5,296 nucleotides of DNA, taken from Dehalococcoidia bacterium UBA1141 (GTDB taxonomy: Bacteria > Chloroflexota > Dehalococcoidia > Lucifugimonadales > UBA3495). Location of the stretch: NCBI GenBank assembly GCA_002311385.1, contig DCAE01000151.1:1-5296 (forward strand), written 5' to 3'. The translations under genes were made by a program, and so were the position numbers. Of this stretch, positions 1 to 5,296 are shown one piece after another. The notes beneath the pieces are model-generated. The model made no database searches and was not told the origin of the DNA. It saw only the letters and a program-made list of their open reading frames with translations. Each line of letters begins with the position of its first letter. Within the stretch, counting starts at the first letter, position 1.

Positions 1-71
1 CTCGGACAGGCTGCTAGCCGGGATGCTTCGCTGTTCACCAGCTTTATCACTTCTTTCATCGGTATGGCCAC
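1..71 (-). CDS. possible 5' end of an unrecognised gene, cut by the left edge
   Basis: A minus-strand reading frame opens with GTG at 71-69 and stays open to the edge, giving 23 codons (MAIPMKEVIKLVNSEASRLA and three more). A very strong Shine-Dalgarno-like run, GGAGGAGGAG (86-77), lies 5 bases before the GTG. An in-frame ATG at 59-57 is the alternative start but lies too far from that run. The frame is also open upstream as far as a TGA at 113-111, so the GGA run could instead be glycine codons. The visible residues suggest an amphipathic helix and match no family I recognise. The gene would follow the small 117-254 ORF by 45 bases on the same strand. A competing plus-strand frame (1-120) is open too, so the call is tentative. 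Confidence 0.3.
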   Translation of the reverse strand, partial: MAIPMKEVIKLVNSEASRLAACP

Positions 72-116
72 AATGGCTCCTCCTCCAATTATTCCGAAAC
101 CTCGAATATTTCAAGG

Positions 117-254
117 CTAATTTAGCGGCGACCCGCCGTATACGATGCGGGCTGCGATTCCCAGGTCGTTGTTGCCCACATAGTCGAGTTCAATACGACC
201 AAGGTGATGGAACCAGAGCGATTTGATGGCCCTAGTTCCTCGCCTAAGCTTCAA
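117..254 (-). CDS. possible 45-residue protein of unknown function, or a gene remnant
   Basis: This frame runs from a TTG (254-252) to a TAG (119-117). GGAGGAGG (266-259) lies 4 bases upstream of the TTG, a near-perfect Shine-Dalgarno sequence. From about residue 9 the codons look genuinely coding, with many C- or G-ending third positions. The peptide contains the stretch GRIELDYVGNNDLGIAARIV and ends in YGGSPLN. I do not recognise a family. There is no signal peptide or membrane segment. The first eight codons (LKLRRGTR, with two AGG codons) look less coding-like and overlap a repeated segment, so the ORF may be the tail of a larger gene joined to foreign upstream sequence. The promoter-like element at 359-387 could drive it with a leader of roughly 100 bases. 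Confidence 0.35.
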   Translation of the reverse strand: MKLRRGTRAIKSLWFHHLGRIELDYVGNNDLGIAARIVYGGSPLN

Positions 255-388
255 CTAACCTCCTCCGTAACTCCAGTAATTCTGGCGTTTTGTTGGTGTC
301 AATTGATGGCCCTTTGCTGTTCTTGCACTGCCCAACACTGGAGATATGACGTTCTCGAAGTCTATTTGGGGGTTTAGTTGGTGTCAAT
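223..388 (-). repeat. diverged tandem repeat, two units of about 86 and 81 bases
   Basis: Read on the minus strand, unit 1 (388-303) and unit 2 (303-223) both begin with ATTGACACCAAC followed by T or A and AAAC (17 bases, 16 identical; 388-372 and 303-287). Both end with AGGGCCATCAA (313-303 and 233-223, 11 bases identical). In between, the units align only with gaps, for example around 371-350 against 286-266 where AAAC, CC, AAT, ACT, GAG and ACG recur in order. The end of unit 1 and the start of unit 2 share bases 302-303. This explains much of the 264-base gap between the small ORF and the membrane-protein gene. Each unit carries a TTGACA hexamer. Confidence 0.4.
359..387 (-). promoter_or_regulatory. 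sigma-70-like promoter downstream of the membrane-protein gene
   Basis: On the minus strand a perfect TTGACA (387-382) is followed after 17 bases by TAGACT (364-359), which matches TATAAT at four of six positions. Transcription would start near 352 and run leftward into the small ORF at 254 and the edge gene at 71. The repeat copy at 302-297 has the same TTGACA but only a weak -10 (TTACTG) at 17-base spacing. Confidence 0.35.
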
Positions 389-443
389 GCGTTTCCTGTC
401 GGGAGCCGGTGTAACTGACCTATGCTTGGAAGGTGAGCCCGCC

Positions 444-518
444 GCCGGCGCCGACCATGGAAACCAAGAAGATTTGTCAAAGGCCAGGACCAGTCGGGTC
501 TCAAGAGTTGGCACCGGC
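444..518 (-). other. possible RNA stem-loop just after the membrane-protein stop
   Basis: Immediately after the TGA at 521-519, the minus strand reads GCCGGTGCC (518-510), which can pair with GGCGCCGGC (452-444) over 9 base pairs with one G-U wobble, enclosing about 57 bases. No T-run follows, so it does not look like a classical intrinsic terminator. The same stop region also forms a 9-base perfect inverted repeat with 403-411 (GAGCCGGTG against CACCGGCTC at 512-520). G+C-rich sequence makes chance pairing quite possible. Confidence 0.2.
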
Positions 519-2063
519 TCATTCGGTGATGGGCCTGGAGACGATCCACAGGCTTACCGTCGTGTATAGCACCATAAGCACAAGCATGGGCAGTTGGCTT
601 TTCAACACCAGGGTTCGGTCTCCATACAGCGCCATGGCCCGCAGATGGGCCAAGTACACCGCCACCATGTGACCCACTACTATCACCGCCACCGAGAAAC
701 CCCAAAGGAACTTGGCGCCGATGATACCGATGTCTATCAGGTATTCACCGGTGCCAAAAAGGTTCCATTCATAGCCGAAAGGATCAGAAATTAACGGGAT
801 TATTTGCTGCCCTTGTGTCAACAGCAATCCGAGAAAATGGGCATAGTTGTAGGCGAGAGCAATGGGGATTAAAGAAAAGACGAAGGCTGCTACCAAGGTG
901 GGTACCATCGGTCCCTTCTTACCCACTGCCCGGAACATCAGAGTTGTGAAGAACCAGTAGACCCCGGTAAAAGCTAGAGGAATGGCAATCAACCCTAGGG
1001 TATCGGCGATCACCGCCCCATTCAGAAACTTGTAGGTCAAGTTAGGGAAGCTAAAGATGAAATAAGTCTGAACCGTAACCCATTCTGGAGTGGCACTGAG
1101 CCCGTCGAAAGTGACCGAGGCCAGCAGCAATATCACCATGGCCACTACGCTGGGGGACACGACCCGAGTGTTGTTCAGCCCCACCGCGGGGGCCCGCAGA
1201 TTGAATTGGGGGTTCTGTGCGTACTCGGTGCACTCGTAGCAGTCCACGCAAGAGCCATCCTCCGCCAGACAGTCGCCGCTATGACAATCCCGACAGACCA
1301 TCGGTTCAACGACCCGAATCTCGGTGATGGAAAATCTGGAAAGGAGCCCAAAAACTACCGAGAAGACCTCTCCGTGTCTCAGCCACTGATGTTTGCCGAA
1401 AATGAACATTCCCAGCCAGGTAATAATTGAGTAAAAAATGATCAGCTGGCTCAAGCTTTTGGGAACGGCGCTTTCGGAGAAGGCGCTTTCCAACCAGGCA
1501 AATACAAAGAAAAGCGCCACCGCCGGCCACAAGCCCCAACTAACGGGGTTTTCGAACCCCAGAGTCATTTCCTGGTCGGGCCAAAACTGTTGGTAAAGGC
1601 CCTCCAGCCAGCCGTAAATTATCTTCCAGGGGTTTAGCAGCGCCCAGATGTTCCCCAGTAACGCCACCGTGAAACCCATACCCACCCACCAAATCACCCA
1701 GACAAAGGTCGGCGCGAAATTGTCCACCGGTCTATCCTCTCCGAATAATCCGGTGGCGATGACCAAAAAGAAAAGGAACACCGAAAGAACCTTCACAGGG
1801 AGCAGGTAGGAACCGCTAAAAACTTTGCAGACCGGAGAGAATCGGAAAAGGTTGAACCGAGGGTAGGAAAACTTTCGGTGTTCTCCACGAATGAAAAGGC
1901 CGATCAGAATGAAGGACAGAACCACCGTCGCGGCACCCCCAACTGCGAAGAACCCCAGGGGCAGGGGCAAATCGTAGCGCTCACCAAAACCGTGGGCGTA
2001 AACTGACCTGGTCGTCAGACCCAGCACCGCAACCAGGACCAAAGTAAATAGGCGGAGTTTCAT
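519..2063 (-). CDS. polytopic membrane protein with N-terminal His and a six-Cys loop ('fenitrothion hydrolase'-named family)
   Basis: This 514-residue inner-membrane protein starts at ATG 2063, with only a weak GGGGA-type ribosome site. Residues 1-23 form a signal peptide ending VYA, so the mature chain should begin HGFGERYDLPLPLG. About ten membrane segments follow, near 36-58, 85-107, 117-143, 172-192, 203-223, 303-319, 348-372, 388-414, 442-473 and 489-510. The loop after the fifth carries C257, C260, C265, C272, C275 and C278. Other striking motifs are GNIWALLNPW (137-146), KHQWLRH (224-230), YAHFLG (407-412), DPFGYEWNLFGT (427-438) and GHMVAVYLAH (464-473). I recall these HG...DLP, NPW, DPFG and GH...AH features from a family that databases often name fenitrothion hydrolase, so hydrolase activity should not be assumed. 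It lies 35 bases after the cupredoxin-like gene, which implies co-transcription. The conserved histidines and cysteines suggest a metal site (inference). Confidence 0.85.
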   Translation of the reverse strand: MKLRLFTLVLVAVLGLTTRSVYAHGFGERYDLPLPLGFFAVGGAATVVLSFILIGLFIRGEHRKFSYPRFNLFRFSPVCKVFSGSYLLPVKVLSVFLFFLVIATGLFGEDRPVDNFAPTFVWVIWWVGMGFTVALLGNIWALLNPWKIIYGWLEGLYQQFWPDQEMTLGFENPVSWGLWPAVALFFVFAWLESAFSESAVPKSLSQLIIFYSIITWLGMFIFGKHQWLRHGEVFSVVFGLLSRFSITEIRVVEPMVCRDCHSGDCLAEDGSCVDCYECTEYAQNPQFNLRAPAVGLNNTRVVSPSVVAMVILLLASVTFDGLSATPEWVTVQTYFIFSFPNLTYKFLNGAVIADTLGLIAIPLAFTGVYWFFTTLMFRAVGKKGPMVPTLVAAFVFSLIPIALAYNYAHFLGLLLTQGQQIIPLISDPFGYEWNLFGTGEYLIDIGIIGAKFLWGFSVAVIVVGHMVAVYLAHLRAMALYGDRTLVLKSQLPMLVLMVLYTTVSLWIVSRPITE

Positions 2064-2098
2064 GTATGGAGATTCCCCACAACTCAGGCTCAGAGCGG

Positions 2099-2569
2099 TT
2101 ACTGGGGGCGCACCTCCAGGAAGCCGATATCCACTTCTTCTCTCTGATCATCTTCGTGAGAACCCCTATCGGATTCAGGAATCCCACTCTGCCCGGCAGA
2201 GTCCGGGCCTGGCTGTTTCTCGTTGTGGCTTGGGTGCTTCTCCCCGGCGGCATGGAAGGTAATACGGAATCTGCCGGTAGCGTCGGCCACAAACCCAAAT
2301 TCGGTAATCAGCCCGGCCTCCAGGTATTTTTCAAGATCGTAACCGTGGAGGTGAATTCTGCCTGGTCTGTCCGGCTCAATCTTCAGCGTGATGGTGTCGC
2401 CTTTGCGAACATGAATGGTCTCAGGACTTAACTTGTCGCCTTCTAGCTTGACCACAATTTCCAGCTCTTTCGGTTCGCTAGTACCGCAACCCGCTACCGC
2501 GAAGGTAAGTGCGAGAAAGGCCCCAAGTAATAAGTGGTTAGCTTCTTTCAAAATTTGCCATAGCTTCAT
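2099..2569 (-). CDS. cupredoxin-like lipoprotein with a His/acid-rich insert
   Basis: The chosen ATG (2569) gives 156 residues. Residues 1-27 (MKLWQILKEANHLLLGAFLA, then LTFAVAG) form a lipoprotein signal with lipobox V-A-G-C at C28, so the protein is probably lipid-anchored outside the cytoplasm. The core from about residue 35 follows the cupredoxin pattern: a strand, SPETIHVRKGDTITLKI, the HLHGYD motif (H73, H75), FVADATGRFRITFH (H106) and a final strand IGFLEVRPQ. The usual type-1 copper Cys is absent, and C28 is the only cysteine. Between the last two strands sits an insert of about 40 residues rich in His, Asp, Glu and Gln (H112, H115, H138). It might bind Cu(II) or another metal, but not as a blue copper site. 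An in-frame ATG at 2623 would add 18 residues before the signal peptide and has a poorer ribosome site. The gene lies 67 bases after the FixH-like gene and 35 before the membrane protein. Confidence 0.85.
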   Translation of the reverse strand: MKLWQILKEANHLLLGAFLALTFAVAGCGTSEPKELEIVVKLEGDKLSPETIHVRKGDTITLKIEPDRPGRIHLHGYDLEKYLEAGLITEFGFVADATGRFRITFHAAGEKHPSHNEKQPGPDSAGQSGIPESDRGSHEDDQREEVDIGFLEVRPQ

Positions 2570-2578
2570 AGTTACTAG

Positions 2579-2584
2579 TTCCTT
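2579..2584 (-). promoter_or_regulatory. ribosome binding site deciding the lipoprotein start
   Basis: AAGGAA (2584-2579) precedes the ATG at 2569-2567 by 9 bases. Neither upstream in-frame ATG (2623 and 2617) has a comparable site. Starting at 2569 also puts the lipobox cysteine at residue 28, a normal position. Confidence 0.5.
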
Positions 2585-2636
2585 CGATGGGGTCATTTTG
2601 GTCGTTCCATAGGTCATTGACATCTATCTCATCGTC

Positions 2637-3200
2637 TCAGTCAGCTGTCTTGTTGCTCCGACTGCCTACCCTGCCCCAGATGAAAATGCCCATTGCAATG
2701 ACGCCGACCACCAGCGCTGACACAGTAACCCAATTTATGTTGCGGCCACCTTCCCGCACATCCAGATTCATCTGGATGGATTCCTGCCCCATCTCGGAAT
2801 CCACGTCCACCGTTACCACCCAATTGCCGACCATATCGAAAGCCAGGTCCATTTCAAAGAATTGGAGGGTGAAACTGTTCAGCGCGGGAATAGGACCCAG
2901 GTCGGTAGCACCTTCAGGGCCGGTGGCGGACACCGAGACGCTGGCCTGAGTGATAATTGTCTCATCCGCCAGAGAGCGGATTAAAATGCTGATGTGAGTA
3001 TTGAATAGGACGGCCCGGCCGGGAATTATGCTCACGTCGATCCGGTAAGGGCCCTGTTCCTGGGACGATACTAGGGTTGCACGCCCATTAGCGTAGGCCG
3101 TTTTCGGGCTGAGAATCATCAAGAGCAAGAAAGAAAGCGTCAGTAAGCTTAGGACCAGTCCCAACTGGCCGGAGGGTGAAAAGGAGAACAGTTGCCGCAA
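2637..3200 (-). CDS. FixH/YtkA/CopC-like exported protein with a C-terminal membrane anchor
   Basis: This is a 187-residue envelope protein. Residues 1-37 form a signal peptide (hydrophobic 14-30, cleavage after AYA37). Residues 40-150 form an Ig-like beta-sandwich of the FixH/YtkA type. The sequence has QGPYRIDVSIIPGRAVLFNT, a strand with ISILIRSLADE, then ASVSVSATGPEG, and closes with VGNWVVTVDVDSEMGQESI and MNLDV. A single C-terminal helix (about 155-176) with a basic tail (GRVGSRSNK) would anchor it with the sandwich outside. Such domains occur in copper-handling and cytochrome-oxidase-assembly proteins. The His ligands of true CopC are not apparent here (only H69), so metal binding is uncertain. 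The start is a TTG at 3200 with no clear ribosome site. No ATG or GTG lies between it and the upstream in-frame stop at 3239-3237, and the next ATG (3119) would destroy the signal peptide. It appears to be the first gene of the three-gene run. Confidence 0.8.
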   Translation of the reverse strand: MRQLFSFSPSGQLGLVLSLLTLSFLLLMILSPKTAYANGRATLVSSQEQGPYRIDVSIIPGRAVLFNTHISILIRSLADETIITQASVSVSATGPEGATDLGPIPALNSFTLQFFEMDLAFDMVGNWVVTVDVDSEMGQESIQMNLDVREGGRNINWVTVSALVVGVIAMGIFIWGRVGSRSNKTAD

Positions 3201-3233
3201 CGTTATCGAAGAACCATGACGATTTATGACTAT

Positions 3234-3242
3234 ATTTTAGCA
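3234..3242 (-). promoter_or_regulatory. possible extended -10 promoter for the FixH-like gene
   Basis: The minus strand reads TGC followed by TAAAAT (3242-3234), an extended -10 arrangement matching TATAAT at five of six positions. No convincing -35 lies at 16-18 bases upstream. Transcription would start near 3227, about 27 bases before the TTG start. Confidence 0.3.
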
Positions 3243-3332
3243 TGAAACCGTGGGCCGACCAGACACCCGGGCAAAAGAAATTTAGAAGGATCTATACTGT
3301 TGCCAGACTCCACAACTAGGATAGAAATCCAG

Positions 3333-3383
3333 CTTGAACGACCGGGGAGCGGTTCAAGGGCTTGCTGCCAAGTCCGGCCAGCA
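3333..3383 (-). terminator. weak hairpins after the Asp-box gene
   Basis: Just downstream of the TGA (3388-3386) are two inverted repeats. One is TGCTGGCC...GGCAGCA (3383-3363), a 7-bp stem with one bulge and a 6-base loop. The other is CTTGAAC...GTTCAAG (3358-3333), a perfect 7-bp stem with a 12-base loop. Neither is followed by a proper T-tract, so termination here is only a possibility. Confidence 0.25.
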
Positions 3384-3385
3384 AT

Positions 3386-5296
3386 TCAAAGTATACAGTG
3401 CTTGAATTTTTCAACCTCATTGGAGCTAGGTTCCCGTCCCCTGCCAATCTCCTTCACTGTGTCTTCTCCGAGGGCCTCGATCATGCACTGCAGTTCCCCT
3501 GGTCCTGGGCCGCCCTCCCGTCCGGAGTCCAGTCCTCTGCCTCTGGGGGCCTGTCCGAATTCGATGCCGGTGGTGGTATCCACGTCCACTTCAGGTACCG
3601 AGCCTGCAATGCTTGCGAAAAGTCCATACCCTCTACGATCGTCTGAGGCAACCCCGGCATATACCACGGTGCCGTTGCAGTTTACCGCCAGCGCGGTCAC
3701 CAAGCCGACGGGCAAATTGGCCGAGATGTCTTGCCAGTTCAGCCCGAAATCTTTGCTCAAAAATAAGCCGTCTTCTTTGCCGGCATACACCACATCGGCG
3801 TCCGTCAACTCATATTCCATATCTCGGGTCGTACCGGTTGTAACTTGGTTCCAGTTCGACCCTGCATCGGTCGACCTATAGATTCCCTCCTCAGTGCTGG
3901 CCAATAGCAATTCTGGCCGCTTTGGGTGAATTAGAATGACGCTGATGCTAATGTTATTCGGCATCCCGTTGTTTGCACGAAACCAACTACCGCCTGCATC
4001 TGTAGACTTCCAAATTCCGTTACCGGTGACCGATTCGAGTTCAGTGGTTCCCAAATAGACTACCCTGGAGTCCTGGGGGTCTATTCTTATCTCGTGGATG
4101 GAGGTTTCCACGCCGTGAGGGTAGTCATTATCCCACTCTATCCATGTGTTGCCACCATCAGTCGATTTAAATATGTGAGAGCCACTGAGGGGCTTAGTGC
4201 TGAATTCAGAGGGGTCGTGGTTTGATCCTACGTAGATTACCTGTGGATTGCTAGGATCTATGGCAAGACCGTGAAGGTGCAGGTTCTCTTCCCGCTGTTC
4301 GGAGTGGTATAAACTGATCCCAGTTCCTAAACTGTCGTGAAAAGTTCGCTCGGATGAGATCTCCCAGTTGACACCCGAGTCGTATGTTATGCCAAAGGCC
4401 TCCCCAGAATGGGAGCTGGTGCTAGCGGCCTTGTTGGGATCGTCTGGGAAAAATACAAGACGCATCGGATAGTGGGTGAGCAGGCTGGGCGTCAAAGACC
4501 ACGTCTGTCCAGCGTCCCGGGATCGGTAGAAACCTCTAGATGCTTGCTGCCCTGCCCACACCTCAAATGGCCGAGTCAGATGGGCCGTGATGTCCTCCAG
4601 AACATATTCGAATATGCCGGCGTCAGACCGGCCCCAGGTCTTTCCCCCGTCTTCGGTACGAAATATTCCTTGGGCATAATATTGGCCGAATTTGAACAAG
4701 TAGTCGGACCGGACTGAAAAGTTAAAAGTCTCAGTAGCCACCAAAGCGATGTCCGCATTTTCCGGATGCACGGCAAGGGCTTGGAGGTTCCGACTCGGTA
4801 GCCCAGAGTTTGAATCCGCACTTGATACATTCCTCCATGTCTTTCCGCCATCAGTGGACTTGGCCGCGCCGCCGTCTGTAGTTGCCCACACCACATTGGA
4901 AGAAGAACGAGCTATTCTCACTCGTAGCGTGGTGGTCGACGGCAGTCCCTCCGAATGTAACCCCCAACTGTTTCCCCCATCGCTGGAAAGGAGTATGCCT
5001 TCGCCTGTCGCTGCAAGGATCGTTTCTCCGTCAATTGAGTCTAGACCGGCTACATCGCGAGAGGATACAGCCTGGGAGAAAGACTCGCCACCATCACGAG
5101 AAATATACACGCCGTCAACGGCCCCGGCAAAAACTAGCCGGTCATCCTCGGGATCGACTAATAGCACGTTGAACGTCGAAATCCTTCCCCCAACTTCGTC
5201 AAAGCTGGCACCACCATCAGTCGAACGATATAGCTGGGCCGGAGTATCCCTATCCCCGGACCTAGTAGAACCCTTGATGGCAGTGTAAACAACTTC
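3386..5296 (-). CDS. Asp-box (BNR/sortilin-like) beta-propeller protein, 5' end outside the window
   Basis: The frame is open from the right edge, so 636 C-terminal residues are visible; the GTG at 5167 is not the true start because repeats continue upstream of it. Eleven Asp-box motifs of the form S/T-x-D-x-G-x-x-W/F occur, at fragment residues near 25, 66, 104, 147, 214, 259, 304, 378, 431, 475 and 514. They are spaced 38-74 residues apart, with strands such as VVYAG and IYVGS between them. Such repeats build beta-propellers found in sialidases, sortilin-type proteins and YCF48-like assembly factors, usually exported. No sialidase catalytic set (for example FRIP) is visible in this part. 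A Gly/Pro-rich linker (about 583-601) leads to a short C-terminal module with C604 and C634. It is followed by a 185-base gap, so it may be a separate transcript from the FixH-like gene. The function is unknown; binding or scaffolding is more likely than catalysis (inference). Confidence 0.85.
   Translation of the reverse strand, partial: EVVYTAIKGSTRSGDRDTPAQLYRSTDGGASFDEVGGRISTFNVLLVDPEDDRLVFAGAVDGVYISRDGGESFSQAVSSRDVAGLDSIDGETILAATGEGILLSSDGGNSWGLHSEGLPSTTTLRVRIARSSSNVVWATTDGGAAKSTDGGKTWRNVSSADSNSGLPSRNLQALAVHPENADIALVATETFNFSVRSDYLFKFGQYYAQGIFRTEDGGKTWGRSDAGIFEYVLEDITAHLTRPFEVWAGQQASRGFYRSRDAGQTWSLTPSLLTHYPMRLVFFPDDPNKAASTSSHSGEAFGITYDSGVNWEISSERTFHDSLGTGISLYHSEQREENLHLHGLAIDPSNPQVIYVGSNHDPSEFSTKPLSGSHIFKSTDGGNTWIEWDNDYPHGVETSIHEIRIDPQDSRVVYLGTTELESVTGNGIWKSTDAGGSWFRANNGMPNNISISVILIHPKRPELLLASTEEGIYRSTDAGSNWNQVTTGTTRDMEYELTDADVVYAGKEDGLFLSKDFGLNWQDISANLPVGLVTALAVNCNGTVVYAGVASDDRRGYGLFASIAGSVPEVDVDTTTGIEFGQAPRGRGLDSGREGGPGPGELQCMIEALGEDTVKEIGRGREPSSNEVEKFKHCIL

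Noticed and set aside
1..120. Plus-strand open frame from the left edge ending in PKPRIFQG at a TAA
   Set aside because: It could be the tail of a convergent gene. However, the codon pattern is unremarkable, and the opposite strand has a strong ribosome site plus start codon and matches the direction of every other gene.
181..200. tRNA T-arm-like string (GTCG, AGTTCAATA, CGAC)
   Set aside because: The loop is 9 bases instead of 7, and no acceptor, D or anticodon arms can be found around it.
475..480. A third TTGACA on the minus strand, 93 bases before the promoter-like one
   Set aside because: No -10 box at proper spacing, and the flanking sequence does not align with the two repeat units.
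244..705. Minus-strand 153-codon ORF overlapping the membrane-protein gene's end
   Set aside because: Its first 60 or so codons are an out-of-frame shadow of the clear membrane protein. Its last part runs through the tandem repeat (ending TPELLELRRRLVEA) and has no start or ribosome site of its own that I would trust.
519..2063. Assigning organophosphate (fenitrothion) hydrolase activity to the membrane protein
   Set aside because: The name comes from recalled database labels. The protein is a polytopic membrane protein with no hydrolase motif that I can see, and its neighbours point to metal handling or envelope assembly.
2570..2623. Longer start of the cupredoxin-like lipoprotein at the ATG at 2623
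   Set aside because: It would put 18 polar residues before the signal peptide and has only a weak GAGAT-type site, whereas the ATG at 2569 has AAGGAA and a normal lipobox position.
3300..3881. Plus-strand 193-codon ORF
   Set aside because: Antisense shadow of the Asp-box gene. It is Ser/Pro-rich, as expected from reading Asp/Gly-box codons backwards, and has no domain signal.
4749..5288. Plus-strand 179-codon ORF
   Set aside because: Antisense shadow of the Asp-box repeats, again Ser/Pro-rich and low in complexity.
3386..5296. Calling the Asp-box protein a sialidase
   Set aside because: Asp boxes alone occur in many non-enzymatic propellers, and no FRIP motif or arginine triad is recognisable in the visible part.

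Overview
This window of roughly 50% G+C DNA carries a set of minus-strand genes that all read right to left. The shared direction, short gaps and matching exported products suggest one functional cluster. I see no RNA genes, insertion sequences, CRISPR arrays or convincing plus-strand genes. The taxon is uncertain. A short paired-cysteine tail on the first protein resembles tails I recall from uncultured Chloroflexota (SAR202/Dehalococcoidia-like), but I could not check this.

Layout in the direction of transcription: (1) 5296-3386 is the 3' part of a large Asp-box (BNR/sortilin-like) beta-propeller protein, cut by the right edge of the window. (2) 3385-3201 is a 185-base gap with weak hairpins after the stop and an extended -10-like box before the next gene. 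(3) 3200-2637 encodes a FixH/YtkA/CopC-like exported beta-sandwich protein with a C-terminal membrane anchor. (4) 2569-2099 encodes a lipoprotein with a cupredoxin-like fold that lacks the type-1 copper cysteine and has a His/acid-rich insert. (5) 2063-519 encodes a 514-residue polytopic membrane protein whose signal peptide appears to be cut just before a histidine and which carries a six-cysteine cluster in a loop. From memory this is the family often auto-named 'fenitrothion hydrolase', a name that probably does not describe its role here. (6) 518-1 is a less certain stretch. It holds a diverged tandem repeat of about 80-86 bases, a good sigma-70-like promoter, a possible 45-codon gene with a strong ribosome binding site, and the possible first codons of another gene at the left edge.

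Working model (inference): genes 3-5 form an envelope module on the outer face of the cytoplasmic membrane. A FixH/CopC-like anchored protein and a cupredoxin-like lipoprotein would serve a polytopic membrane protein with a potential N-terminal copper site. The Asp-box propeller protein upstream may be an exported scaffold or may be unrelated. Copper is the most natural candidate ligand, but nothing in the sequence proves it.
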